From UBA4636 sp963650915 (lineage in GTDB: Bacteria; Bacillota; Clostridia; Christensenellales; Borkfalkiaceae), in the NCBI GenBank assembly GCA_963650915.1, contig CAVJMJ010000003.1, positions 1 to 64,000 on the forward strand: a stretch of 64,000 bases of DNA, given 5' to 3'. This document shows positions 16,378 to 25,062 of this stretch, piece after piece. Every line of letters starts with the position of its first letter. Position 1 is the stretch's first letter. The position numbers and the translations under genes were made by a program. The notes beneath the pieces are model-generated. The model saw only the letters and a program-made list of their open reading frames with translations, had not been told where the DNA came from and made no database searches.

Positions 16378-16818
16378 CTACTTCCCGGTAGAGCCGAAGC
16401 CGTTTTCACCGCGTGCGGTTTCGTTAAGGGTATCGGTTACCGAAAAATTTGCTTTTTGATAGGGTGTAAAAACCATTTGGGCAATTCTGTCGCCGAGTGA
16501 TATAGTTCTCGCTTCGTCGCCGTGGTTTAAAATAGCGACGAGGATTTCCCCGCGATAGTCGCTGTCGATGACGCCTACTTTATTTGCGGGTGCCAAATCG
16601 CTTTTTATAGCCAAACCGCTTCTTGCGTAAATAAGCCCTACGTAGCCGACGGGAATTTCAACGGATATACCCGTTCTTATAAGCACGGTTTTATGGGGGA
16701 GAACGATAGTGTCTTCCTGTGCGGAATACAAATCCGCCCCCGCAGAAAATTCCGAACCGTATGTGGGAATTTTTGCCAAATCGGACAATTTTTTGATTTT
16801 TACGTTAAAGTCGTTCAT
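16378..16818 (-). CDS. dut: dUTP diphosphatase
   Basis: Hydrolyses dUTP to dUMP, keeping uracil out of DNA and feeding thymidylate synthesis. The 146-residue trimeric-type enzyme shows its five motifs in order: AGADLYS, YARSGLA with the catalytic region, the uracil loop GVIDSDYRGEI with the conserved aspartate, GDRIAQMVF, and the Gly-rich C-terminal arm RGENGFGSTGK. It stands alone with its own promoter. Confidence 0.97.
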   Translation of the reverse strand: MNDFNVKIKKLSDLAKIPTYGSEFSAGADLYSAQEDTIVLPHKTVLIRTGISVEIPVGYVGLIYARSGLAIKSDLAPANKVGVIDSDYRGEILVAILNHGDEARTISLGDRIAQMVFTPYQKANFSVTDTLNETARGENGFGSTGK

Positions 16819-16852
16819 AATGGGTTCCGTTTAATTTGTTATTTATAGTTCG

Positions 16853-16882
16853 ATTATACCAAGTTTAAAGGCTAACTGTCAA
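16853..16882 (-). promoter_or_regulatory. dut promoter
   Basis: On the minus strand TTGACA (16877-16882), 18-nt spacer, TATAAT (16853-16858). Confidence 0.8.
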
Positions 16883-16949
16883 TAAAAAACGCCGATAAAT
16901 AATGACAGAGATACTACTTTTAAATTATAACGTTTTTTTAAAAAGGGTA

Positions 16950-16978
16950 TTGTAATTCAAAGTTTTTCGTGATATAAT
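16950..16978 (+). promoter_or_regulatory. Promoter of the DUF2804 gene
   Basis: TTGTAA (16950-16955), 17-nt spacer, TATAAT (16973-16978); CGGAGG at about 17025-17030 precedes the ATG. Confidence 0.7.
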
Positions 16979-17036
16979 AATTTCATCGAAAAAGTATGGG
17001 GTTATTTTAGGCGACGAAAATAACACGGAGGAATTT

Positions 17037-18068
17037 ATGCAAAACAAATTATCTAAAGGCAGGCTTTTGGACGAAAAGGGCAATTTGTGCGAAGCGGGTT
17101 ACGCTTTCGACGCGGTAAAAACTTACGACCGTAAAGATATAAAAGCGGGAAAATTGCGCATTAAAGAGTGGGATTACTACCTTATAACCGACGGAAAGTA
17201 CGCCGTCGCACTTACGATTGACGATAATTCTTATATGAACCTTGCGTCGGTAAGTTTTTTGGATTTTGAAAAAAGGTCGTATATAACCAAAAGCGAAATA
17301 GGCTTTTTCTCTTTCGGTAAACTGAATTTTCCGTCATCTTTTAGCGAAGGCAACCTTTTTTATAAAGGCAAAAAAGCCGTCGGAAGTTTTGAAAAAAATA
17401 AAGACGCAAGGACGCTAAAGTTTACCTATAAAAAATTCGACGGAGAAAAGGACTTTTCCTGCCAATTCACCCTTTTTGACGAACCGCGCGACAAAATGGT
17501 TATCGCAACCCCTTTTAATAAGCCCAAACATTTTTACTATAACGCAAAAATAAACTGCATGAGGGCTTCGGGCTTTTTCAAAATAGGCGATACCGTTTAT
17601 AATTTCGACGACTCGGTAAGCTTAGGCACCCTCGACTGGGGTAGGGGTGTCTGGACGTATAAAAACGAGTGGTATTGGGGCAGTATGCAATGTTACCTCG
17701 ACGACGGAAGGCGTTTCGGTTGGAACATCGGTTACGGGTTCGGAAACACCGAAAAGGCTTCCGAAAACATGCTGTTTATAGAAAACGACGCCCACAAACT
17801 GGATAAAGTGTTTTTCAATATTCCCAAAACTTCCGACGGCAAATTCGATTACATGTCCGAATGGACTTTTAACGACAACGAAAACCGCTTTAACATGCGC
17901 TTTAAACCGCTTATCGACAGGTACGATTATACTACCGCGGTGGTAATATCGAGCCTTCAACATCAAGTTTTCGGCGTGTTTTCGGGAGAGGTCGTTTTGG
18001 ACGACGGCACTGTTTTAAAAATCAAAGACAAAATATGCTTTGCCGAACACGTAAAAAACAAATGGTAA
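17037..18068 (+). CDS. DUF2804 domain-containing protein
   Basis: 343 residues that match the DUF2804 family along its full length: an N-terminal 'G.LLDEKGNLCEAGYA' segment, the tryptophan-rich centre LGTLDWGRGVWTYKNEWYWGS, and FGWNIGYGFGN. The family is widespread in Firmicutes and Actinobacteria and of unknown function; the fold resembles lipocalin-like or carotenoid/lipid-binding beta barrels in some predictions, so a ligand-binding or hydroxylase-like role is possible but unproven. It is a single-gene unit with a terminator at 18225. Confidence 0.87.
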   Translation: MQNKLSKGRLLDEKGNLCEAGYAFDAVKTYDRKDIKAGKLRIKEWDYYLITDGKYAVALTIDDNSYMNLASVSFLDFEKRSYITKSEIGFFSFGKLNFPSSFSEGNLFYKGKKAVGSFEKNKDARTLKFTYKKFDGEKDFSCQFTLFDEPRDKMVIATPFNKPKHFYYNAKINCMRASGFFKIGDTVYNFDDSVSLGTLDWGRGVWTYKNEWYWGSMQCYLDDGRRFGWNIGYGFGNTEKASENMLFIENDAHKLDKVFFNIPKTSDGKFDYMSEWTFNDNENRFNMRFKPLIDRYDYTTAVVISSLQHQVFGVFSGEVVLDDGTVLKIKDKICFAEHVKNKW

Positions 18069-18224
18069 ATTTGTATAGGTAAATCGACGTAGCGTAAATT
18101 TACGTCGATAGACTTACATAAACAAAGGCAAGTTTATATCGGTAAATTTATATATACAAAGGTAAATTTATAAATACACTTGTAAATTTATATGGCGTAA
18201 GACATAAATTTTTATATAGAAAAA
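18069..18224. repeat. GTAAATTTATA repeat ladder and short hairpin
   Basis: TCGACGTA (18084-18091) pairs with TACGTCGA (18101-18108). After it, a word close to GGTAAATTTATAT recurs four times between about 18125 and 18200, at roughly 20-nt spacing. Confidence 0.5.
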
Positions 18225-18270
18225 GGGCTAATGCAAATCGGTTGAATTTGCAATAGCCATTTTGTTTTTT
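18225..18270 (+). terminator. Terminator after the DUF2804 gene
   Basis: GGCTAATGCAAAT pairs with ATTTGCAATAGCC (one mismatch), followed by a T-rich run. Confidence 0.75.
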
Positions 18271-18423
18271 GACGTTTTTTTGAAGGCTTTGCCGAGTTGT
18301 TTCGAGGCTTTACGGCAAAGAAGCGAAAGCCGCGTAACCGTCAAAATTACCTAATCGCAAAAGCCGTATAATTGCCAAAATCGTATAATCACCGCCGATT
18401 ATTAAATAATCGAGCGATGCACT

Positions 18424-18447
18424 TTTTTATCGTGCGATAAAAAAATC
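18424..18447. terminator. A/T-rich palindrome at the end of the giant lipoprotein gene
   Basis: TTTTTTATCG and CGATAAAAAA flank a 2-nt centre, just beyond the stop of the minus-strand gene. It may act as a weak terminator. The 18271-18423 stretch holds only short repeats of CGTATAAT type. Confidence 0.4.
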
Positions 18448-18455
18448 TAATGAGT

Positions 18456-21400
18456 TTACCAATTTTCGAAAGATAAATCGTCGTATTCGTCGAGCATGTT
18501 TTGAAGTTTGGTTAAATTATTGGAATTATCGATAAAAAGGGAGACTTGGTCTTTGCTCGTAAGACAATTCTTTTTGACGTCTTTCCAAAAGTCAATTATA
18601 TCCTCCCATTCCTCGTACCAATCGGAAGAAGTGTAATTGCTTTCAATCGTTTTTTCGCTATCGAACTTCGCAATAACCGCGGAAGCGTCGTCGTTGAATC
18701 TTACGACTATTTTTTTGGAATACGCAGTAAGTGCGTTATTAAAAGCGGTTATTTCTGCTTTAAACAAAGTTTTGGATTCTTTGTCAAGCGAGCTTATAAG
18801 CTTTTCGGTTGCTAAGTATTTTTTATTCCAAGCAAACACGTCGGCTGTCGTTGACTCGTCGAACTTTTCGGTTTTTTCGATAATGTCTGCGGTGGTGGAA
18901 GTAATCTCAACCTTTGTGTACTCTGCTTTCACTTGGTTGTACTCTGCTTTCGCTTGGTTGTACTCGGCAATTTCGGTTAACAAATACATCTTCTGCTCGT
19001 TGTTAAAAGAGGAAATTTTAGAGTTTAGTTTGGTTAATTTAGAGTCTATTCCGCTTAGGGTAGCACTGTCGGTGTTGGTGTAATTTTCGGTAACGGCAAT
19101 AAGATTTTTAGTCAAATCGATAATTTCGAGTTTCATAGAGTACATCGAAATCAAAGAATTATAGTAAGTATATTTTGCATAGGCACTTAAAGCCGTTTCA
19201 TCGAAGGTCGCAACGAGTGTGTTTAAAGCGGTCATCTTTGCGGTGAAGTCTTCGTAAGTAGAGTAGTTTACGTCTAATGAGGCAAGCTCTTTATCGGCAA
19301 CACGCAAAGCAACTTGTCTGAAACCGAAGCTTCCGTTGTATTGATTGACGAGAGAATTCAATAAGTAGGCGGTACCGATGAAGGCGTCGTCCTTTTCAAA
19401 GGGAGCGTCTTTTACCGTGTTATAGTAGGTGCTATACAAAGTCTTATTGGTATTATAAAATTCGTTCATTTCGTCGACGGAAGGTAAATCGTCTTCGTCT
19501 GCCGTTACAAAATCGTTCAGCGTTTCAATGACGGCGTTAAATTTCGCCAACGCAACGGTAGAATAGGCTTTTGTCGCACGATTAAGTTCGCCTTCGAGTT
19601 TGTTTAAGTTTTCTTCCGTCAAATTTGCCTTATACAAAGACTTTGCAGTCGTATTTAAAGAGATGAGGCTTGAAAGGTAAGTTTTAAGTTGGTCAAGCGT
19701 CATCGAAGATAAATCCTTCGTCGTGTCGAGTTTTTCTACGTCCGTGTTAAACTTTGATAATTTCGCACTTTCGTTTTGGGTGCGTTTTTCAATGTAAGAG
19801 TTTAGCGCATTGCTGTTATCTTCTTTGCATTTAAGTTCGACGTATTTTAACTGATAGTCGTTTAACTTGTTGTAACTAGTGTTAAGCGTAGAAATCGACT
19901 TAGTAGAGTCGGATGCAAGGGTAATAAATTTGTCCGCCGAGGTGAAAGCGTTTACGTATTCGGTGTACAAATCTTTATAATTATATACGTAAGCCTTTTG
20001 TTCGTCCGTAAGGGCGTCGTATTTTGCCTGTAATGCTTGCGCATAGTCTTCTAAAACGGATACCAAATCGTCAGAAGTTAATTTAGATAATGCTTCGGAT
20101 ACGACAAAGTCTGCACCGTCAAACCCGTCGCGAACGACGGATGCTTTTTCGTCGTCTTTAAGTATGGCGTCTATATCGACGTCGTAAGTATAGTCCGAAG
20201 GGTCTTCGAGTGCTATACCCAATTCAATTACTTTCTTTTCGGGATAAGTTTTGCCTTCTACGTAAGGAACTTTACCGCCGACCGTAAAAGCGGTTACCGT
20301 TAGCGTCAAAGCTTCGTCCTCGGGCGATACGTTTAATTCTACGTTTGACAAAGGAGCGTTGTTGATACCGAACATGCCGGGAAGCATTGCCGCTGCCGAG
20401 TGACCGAGATTTTGAGCGATAAACGTCGGAAGTTTGTTCCAAAGGGAACGAAGTTTTGTAAGTGCGGTTTCGTTAGGCGTTATGGTTAACATATCGTTTG
20501 AGTAGCGTACGTCTAACATGTCGAATATCTCGGCAATCGTTGCGCCTATATTACTTTCTTCGCCGTCGTCATCGTCGTCGCTTAATAAAGATATGTCGAA
20601 TTGCTTTATGAAATAAGGTTGTTCGACTTCGTTTACGGTTTTATATGCCACCGCGTACAAATTGCCGTTTTCAAAGTACACGGAAATATGACTTGCGCTT
20701 GCCAAGGCAACGAGTGCGTCGGGGATATCCGAAGAATAATTTTTAGCAAAGGTTATTACGTTTCCGAGTGTCGGCAATATAGTTAAGTCCATTTGAGCCT
20801 TGAAGGCTTTTACGGGATTTGTCTCTTCGGTGTCGTAAATTAAATTGACTTGACCTTTTACCGCCGCATCCTCACTGTCAAAGGTGTTGAAGGAGCCCGA
20901 TAAATCCAAGTAAAAACTTGCGCCGAAGCCGATTTCCGTCGAATATTCTTCTTCGTTTATTACTTCATCGTACTTTTCGTCGGACAAGTTCAATTTTGCC
21001 GTAACCTTTAATTTTTCGGTTTTTAAAGTTGCGGTTGCCGTGCCTATGGTCGCTCCGGGGAGATACAATTCGGCTTGTAACGAGAAATTTTCCTTGTTTT
21101 CGGCTAAACCGTATTTGTTGAAGAAGTCGAAGGCTTGATCGTTTAAATCATCGGAAAGCGTAACGATATAGGTGCCGTCTTTATCTTGACTTTTGACAAT
21201 TTTAAGTACGTCGCCGAGTTTTAAGTTTTCTATTTCTTCTACGTCTGCCTCTTCATCGTTTTCGGGAGCGGTAAAGGCGTATTTTTTACCGAGGAAGTTT
21301 ACGTAAAATTTACCGTTTTGATAGGTGCAAGTAAGCTTATCGCTACCGAAAAGGGAAAGTTTTGCTTTTATAGCGTCTAAAACGTCGCTTTCGCCGGAAA

Positions 21401-22397
21401 CTATTTTGTCTACGTCGACAGCGAAGTTTACCTTGAAATTCAAGTCTACATCGCCGATGCTCAAAATGCCGTTTGCCGTTACGCCGTGGGTTACGTCTAA
21501 CGAAAGCAAAGCGTTTACGACGGCTTGTGCGTCTTGGTCTACCACGTCGTCATCGTCCTCTTCGATTACGGTGGGGGTGGTGCCGAGGGCTTCGTTGAAT
21601 TTGTCGGTGTCGGGAATTTCTTTAACGTTTGTAAAGTCGAACGTAGTTAAAAACTCTTCGGTGCAAGATACCGTGCCGAGTACCGTTACGTTAACGTCGT
21701 AATTGCTTTTATATTTTAACGAAACGGGGGTAAAATTCTTGTTTACCGTTAATTCGAGCGTGGTGTCGTCGGTAAATGCGGGGAACCCGTTTAAACCGCC
21801 GAACTGACGCATTTGATATACGCACAAAGCGTGGGCGGTGTCCTTATCGAGAACCATGGTAAAGGTAACCGTGTCGTCTTCGTTTAATTTGTGCGTTATG
21901 TAAGTAATGGTGTTGCGATTATATATGTGCGCGCTTAAAAGTTTTGAAGGAGTTACGCCGTAGGTGTTTGCGTAGTCTTCGTAGGTGTGGTTGGAAATTT
22001 CGCCGTCGTCCTCGCGCATGGCAACGTTCGAGCCTTTTTCAAACGCTTCGTGCTTTAAATTGACGAAGGTGGAATTGGAAAGGTACTCGGTATAGTATTC
22101 GTCGCCGTTTTTGATAAATACGCTCGACGTGTTTTGCTCGTAGCGTATAAAGCCTTTTTGCGCTACGGATTTTCCCGTACCTTCGGAAGAATATCCGGAA
22201 GACTTTTGCAATTTTCCGAGAACGGCGAAAACTGCAAGTTTGTCGTCGATTTCACCCGGGGTACCGCTTACCTCGGTCAATACGGTGTCTTTACTTACCT
22301 GAACGTCGGGCGTCGTATTCGTCGAACAGGCTACGAAAGCCGTCATGCAAACGATTAGTATCGCCGTAAGTAAAGTTACAAGTGTTTTTCTCTTCAT
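18456..22397 (-). CDS. Giant surface lipoprotein, helical C-terminal region
   Basis: A 1313-residue predicted lipoprotein from the ATG at 22397 (AAAGGAG upstream; the frame is open further back but without a ribosome site). Lipobox FVAC with Cys24. Residues 30 to about 770 look like repeated beta-rich domains (LSLDVTHGVTANGILSIGDVDLNFKVNFAVDVDKI and similar), resembling LppX/LolA-like lipoprotein folds by pattern only. From about 800 the protein becomes helical and Lys/Asp/Thr-rich with short repeats such as NQVKAEYTKVE. No enzymatic motif is seen. It may bind envelope or host polymers. Another giant helical lipoprotein is at 55582-59100. Confidence 0.8.
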   Translation of the reverse strand: MKRKTLVTLLTAILIVCMTAFVACSTNTTPDVQVSKDTVLTEVSGTPGEIDDKLAVFAVLGKLQKSSGYSSEGTGKSVAQKGFIRYEQNTSSVFIKNGDEYYTEYLSNSTFVNLKHEAFEKGSNVAMREDDGEISNHTYEDYANTYGVTPSKLLSAHIYNRNTITYITHKLNEDDTVTFTMVLDKDTAHALCVYQMRQFGGLNGFPAFTDDTTLELTVNKNFTPVSLKYKSNYDVNVTVLGTVSCTEEFLTTFDFTNVKEIPDTDKFNEALGTTPTVIEEDDDDVVDQDAQAVVNALLSLDVTHGVTANGILSIGDVDLNFKVNFAVDVDKIVSGESDVLDAIKAKLSLFGSDKLTCTYQNGKFYVNFLGKKYAFTAPENDEEADVEEIENLKLGDVLKIVKSQDKDGTYIVTLSDDLNDQAFDFFNKYGLAENKENFSLQAELYLPGATIGTATATLKTEKLKVTAKLNLSDEKYDEVINEEEYSTEIGFGASFYLDLSGSFNTFDSEDAAVKGQVNLIYDTEETNPVKAFKAQMDLTILPTLGNVITFAKNYSSDIPDALVALASASHISVYFENGNLYAVAYKTVNEVEQPYFIKQFDISLLSDDDDDGEESNIGATIAEIFDMLDVRYSNDMLTITPNETALTKLRSLWNKLPTFIAQNLGHSAAAMLPGMFGINNAPLSNVELNVSPEDEALTLTVTAFTVGGKVPYVEGKTYPEKKVIELGIALEDPSDYTYDVDIDAILKDDEKASVVRDGFDGADFVVSEALSKLTSDDLVSVLEDYAQALQAKYDALTDEQKAYVYNYKDLYTEYVNAFTSADKFITLASDSTKSISTLNTSYNKLNDYQLKYVELKCKEDNSNALNSYIEKRTQNESAKLSKFNTDVEKLDTTKDLSSMTLDQLKTYLSSLISLNTTAKSLYKANLTEENLNKLEGELNRATKAYSTVALAKFNAVIETLNDFVTADEDDLPSVDEMNEFYNTNKTLYSTYYNTVKDAPFEKDDAFIGTAYLLNSLVNQYNGSFGFRQVALRVADKELASLDVNYSTYEDFTAKMTALNTLVATFDETALSAYAKYTYYNSLISMYSMKLEIIDLTKNLIAVTENYTNTDSATLSGIDSKLTKLNSKISSFNNEQKMYLLTEIAEYNQAKAEYNQVKAEYTKVEITSTTADIIEKTEKFDESTTADVFAWNKKYLATEKLISSLDKESKTLFKAEITAFNNALTAYSKKIVVRFNDDASAVIAKFDSEKTIESNYTSSDWYEEWEDIIDFWKDVKKNCLTSKDQVSLFIDNSNNLTKLQNMLDEYDDLSFENW

Positions 22398-22440
22398 GGG
22401 TTTAACTCCTTTGAAAGTTTTCTCTTCGTAACGAAGCAAG

Positions 22441-22475
22441 CAAGTTTTCCTTTTGCAAATGCAAAAGGCACTTGT
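22441..22475 (-). promoter_or_regulatory. 5'-UTR hairpin of the giant lipoprotein
   Basis: CCTTTTGCA and TGCAAAAGG (22449-22468) form a perfect stem with a 2-nt centre; flanking CAAGT/ACTTG extends it. It lies between the promoter and the ribosome site. Confidence 0.5.
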
Positions 22476-22493
22476 TTCGTTTTTTCGTGTGCT

Positions 22494-22522
22494 ATTTTAT
22501 TCCATAAGAGAAAAAACATCAA
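22494..22522 (-). promoter_or_regulatory. Promoter of the giant lipoprotein
   Basis: On the minus strand TTGATG (22517-22522), 17-nt spacer, TAAAAT (22494-22499). A further dyad AACGGCTTT/AAAGCCGTT (22529-22565) lies just upstream; on the minus strand it ends in a T run and may insulate the promoter. Confidence 0.55.
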
Positions 22523-22636
22523 ACAAAAAACGGCTTTAAACGGTATCGTAAATCAAAAAGCCGTTCTCTCCTTTAAAAATGCCGTTCTACGGTTGAAAAA
22601 CCTCACTCTCCGAATCGGAGAATTTGTCGAAAATCA

Positions 22637-22665
22637 TTGACTTTTTGGGTTTTTTGTGGTAAAAT
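22637..22665 (+). promoter_or_regulatory. Promoter immediately before the XRE gene
   Basis: TTGACT (22637-22642), 17-nt spacer, TAAAAT (22660-22665). The ATG begins 7 nt after the -10, so the transcript should start at the start codon. Confidence 0.65.
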
Positions 22666-22671
22666 TCAAAT

Positions 22672-23388
22672 ATGAGTAGCAATTTAGACGATGTTTTAAA
22701 AAGAAAAGAGACAGAGGATATTGCCGACGTCGATACCGATCTCGATAAAAAAGAAGAGGAAAAATCGGGCTATATGACCGATATCGAGAAAAATATTGCT
22801 AAAAACATTAAAGCGTTACGGATTAAAGCGGGGTTAAAACAGTCCGATATAGGCGAAAAAGTTTCTTATTCGGACAAAACTGTCAGTAAATGGGAAAACG
22901 GTTCCTCCGTCCCGGATATTTCAACGCTGTGCGCGTTAGCCGAAATCTTTCATTTGACGGTGGACGACCTCGTAAAACCCGATGCGGTATCTAAATATAC
23001 GGCAATAACAGACAGTCAAACAAAGGAAACGCACGCCAACGAGATAGCCATGCTTTGTTTGAGCGTTCTTACCGTGTACATGATAGTCGTTTTCGTTTTC
23101 GTTGCCATACTCGTGCTTCGCAATTACGATTTTTGGCAGTTATTCGTGTGGGGCGTTTGTCCGAGTGCTTTATTGGTTTATAGGTACAACCGCAATAACG
23201 ATAACGTAAAATGGGTTAACACACTCTCGCTTTCCTTGTTTTTGTGGTCGCTTATCGTGGCAACCTTTTTGCAATTATTGTCGGCAAATTTGCAATTATG
23301 GCCGATATTCTTCCTCGGAATACCTTTACAGGCAATGATAATTATTTCGACCCTTTTCAGAACAAAAAAAAGTACGAATAAATCGTAG
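22672..23388 (+). CDS. Membrane-anchored XRE-family regulator
   Basis: A 238-residue protein with an acidic lead of about 40 residues, a helix-turn-helix of the XRE/Cro type at about 43-101 (IKALRIKAGLKQSDIGEKVSYSDKTVSKWENGSSVPDISTL), and about four membrane helices from 125 to 235. This architecture is common in Clostridia for envelope-stress or immunity-type regulators. No ribosome site precedes ATG 22672 and the promoter -10 ends 6 nt before it, so the message is probably leaderless. It runs divergently from the giant lipoprotein gene, which it could control. Confidence 0.87.
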   Translation: MSSNLDDVLKRKETEDIADVDTDLDKKEEEKSGYMTDIEKNIAKNIKALRIKAGLKQSDIGEKVSYSDKTVSKWENGSSVPDISTLCALAEIFHLTVDDLVKPDAVSKYTAITDSQTKETHANEIAMLCLSVLTVYMIVVFVFVAILVLRNYDFWQLFVWGVCPSALLVYRYNRNNDNVKWVNTLSLSLFLWSLIVATFLQLLSANLQLWPIFFLGIPLQAMIIISTLFRTKKSTNKS

Positions 23389-23479
23389 ATTTTTGTAATC
23401 ACGGGCTGTTTTTAACGAAAAAATCTCTGACGAGATTACGATATTTTTACGAGATTATATCGTTTTGATTAATTTATTC

Positions 23480-23517
23480 AAAAAAACGGAGGTTGCTTTT
23501 TCAACCTCCGTTTTTTA
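23480..23517. terminator. Strong bidirectional terminator
   Basis: AAAAAACGGAGGTTG and CAACCTCCGTTTTTT pair perfectly around a CTTTTT loop. A TATAGG motif copy begins 12 nt later. Confidence 0.9.
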
Positions 23518-23627
23518 TAAAATCCGTCGATAACGGGCTTATAGGCGGGTTTTTTAATATAAAGTTCGTTTTTTAAACGAGTATTTAAACCTAAACCCGC
23601 CTTGTTTTATAGAGGACAGATTTAAAA

Positions 23628-23936
23628 CTAATCTTGTTCTTCGTAATCGAAGCAGGAGCGCGTTTCGACGAATGGGCGAACGAAAGTGTCGGCAACGCTA
23701 ACGTGCATGGGAGCGGTTTTGTAGGCGTTTAAATCTTCGACGGTTTCAAAAGTCGAATCGAGCATCATGTCGGCGTTTGACGACAAAAGCCCGTCTATGC
23801 GTACCGTAAGCGAAGTAAGCCCCTTAATTTTTCCGACTAACGATTCGAGGTTTAATTTTGCTTTTGCTTTTATAAGTTGCTTTTCCGAAAAAGAGTATTC
23901 TTCTTTAAGTTTCCAAATTATTACGTGTTTAATCAT
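23628..23936 (-). CDS. Dabb-family (stress-responsive A/B barrel) protein
   Basis: A 102-residue dimeric alpha/beta-barrel protein of the Dabb family: MIKHVIIWKLKEE at the start, LTSLTVRIDGL in the centre, and the signature Y...P.HV.VA.TFVRPFVETR near the end. The family includes small stress-induced proteins and some polyketide cyclases; the role of most bacterial members is unknown. It is a single gene with its own promoter and converges on the XRE gene. Confidence 0.92.
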   Translation of the reverse strand: MIKHVIIWKLKEEYSFSEKQLIKAKAKLNLESLVGKIKGLTSLTVRIDGLLSSNADMMLDSTFETVEDLNAYKTAPMHVSVADTFVRPFVETRSCFDYEEQD

Positions 23937-23971
23937 AGGGTACCTCTTTTTTATTTTTATTTATCACGGTC

Positions 23972-24000
23972 ATTTTACCACGATTTAAAGGCGATTGCAA
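23972..24000 (-). promoter_or_regulatory. Promoter of the Dabb gene
   Basis: On the minus strand TTGCAA (23995-24000), 17-nt spacer, TAAAAT (23972-23977); AAAGAGGT lies before the ATG. Confidence 0.65.
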
Positions 24001-24029
24001 GGATAGCAAGGCGTTTTTTATAATTCTTA

Positions 24030-24222
24030 AAAGCTGTCAAAAACGAAAAAGTCAAAAACGAAAAAGTCGAAAAGCCTAAAAATCCAGAAAAGCCTAAAAA
24101 TTCGGAAAAAATTTTTTCGGTCGGTGTTTTGGCGGTAAATAACCGTTGGCTTAGCGGATAACGTTTGATTTAGCAAAGAGCCGTTGACTTGGTTCGGCAT
24201 GGCGGATAATCGTTGACTTATT
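24030..24222. repeat. Short tandem repeats upstream of the RNHCP genes
   Basis: The words AAAAACGAAAAAGTC and GAAAAGCCTAAAAAT each occur twice in tandem (about 24037-24105). Then CCGTTGGCTTAGCGGATAAC-like units occur three times (about 24140-24222). No gene is seen. Confidence 0.5.
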
Positions 24223-24241
24223 TTTTAAAGGATGGTATGAT
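24213..24241 (+). promoter_or_regulatory. Promoter of the RNHCP pair
   Basis: TTGACT (24213-24218), 17-nt spacer, TATGAT (24236-24241). Confidence 0.7.
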
Positions 24242-24270
24242 ATTGGTGACTTTAAAATTTGCGGAGAAGT

Positions 24271-24645
24271 ATGAGCGACGTTTTTAAATGCACGATTTGC
24301 GGTTTTACCGCGGAAGATGATAAAAAAGAGTTAGACCATTGCCCCAAATGCCTTTCAAAACGACACGAGGTCGACTTTGAAGGTTACGAGTGCGGGGGTG
24401 TAATGGAACCCGTTTCGGTGTGGGTAAAGCCTAACGACGAATGGGAGATAATTTTTAGGTGCAAAGTTTGCGGTGAAATGGAAAGTAGTTCGGTTTTTCA
24501 AGACGACAATTACTTGAAACTTATATCGATTGCGTCGAAACCGCTTGCCGAACCGCCTTTTCCCATTGAAAAAATAGAGGAACTAAACAAACTTGCCGGC
24601 ACGAGCGGAAGTATGGGAGAGGGTAAAAATGAACAGGGAAAATAA
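24271..24645 (+). CDS. RNHCP-like zinc-ribbon protein, divergent copy
   Basis: A 124-residue cysteine-rich protein with CTICG near the start, LDHCPKC, YECGGVMEPVSVWVKPNDEWEIIFRCKVCG, so about seven cysteines in CxxC-type pairs likely binding zinc. It aligns by eye with the next gene, but the family-naming RNHCP motif is changed to LDHCP. The ATG at 24271 is preferred (GGAG at 24263-24266) over an open TTG at 24259. Its end overlaps the next start by 17 nt. Function unknown; RNHCP proteins are small, widespread and uncharacterised. Confidence 0.8.
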   Translation: MSDVFKCTICGFTAEDDKKELDHCPKCLSKRHEVDFEGYECGGVMEPVSVWVKPNDEWEIIFRCKVCGEMESSSVFQDDNYLKLISIASKPLAEPPFPIEKIEELNKLAGTSGSMGEGKNEQGK

Positions 24646-25057
24646 AAGACGCATGTACGATAAAAAATACTTCCAAAAACATCCTTGTCTCGACCCCTTT
24701 ACCTGCAAGGCTTGCGGAAGACCCGTTTTGCCCGACGGCGCGGGAAGCGAACACAGAAACCACTGCCCCTATTGTTTATACAGCGTTCACCTCGACAACG
24801 TCCCCGGTGACAGAGAGTCCGATTGCCACGGCAAAATGGAACCTATCGGCGTGTGGGTGAGAAAAAACGGCGAATGGGCGATAATTCACAGATGCACGGT
24901 GTGCGGAAAAATATCTTCCAATCGCGTTGCGGCGGACGACAACCCCATGAAACTTATGGCGCTTGCCCTTCGCCCCTTTAAAAGCGAAAAGTTTTCAAAA
25001 ACCAAGTTAAAGGGTATGGTGGAGTCCATGGAAGCCGACAGTCAATTAGACGATTAA
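24629..25057 (+). CDS. RNHCP domain-containing protein
   Basis: A 142-residue protein with the full RNHCP signature: FTCKACGRPV, HRNHCPYCLYSVHLD, DCHGKMEPIGVWVRKNGEWAIIHRCTVCG, and the C-terminal NRVAADDNPMKLMALA. The cysteine pairs should bind zinc. The start at 24629 is supported by GGGAGAGGG just upstream; an earlier in-frame codon has no ribosome site. It is translationally coupled to a divergent paralogue. The family has no established function. Confidence 0.92.
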   Translation: MNRENKRRMYDKKYFQKHPCLDPFTCKACGRPVLPDGAGSEHRNHCPYCLYSVHLDNVPGDRESDCHGKMEPIGVWVRKNGEWAIIHRCTVCGKISSNRVAADDNPMKLMALALRPFKSEKFSKTKLKGMVESMEADSQLDD

Positions 25058-25062
25058 ATTAG

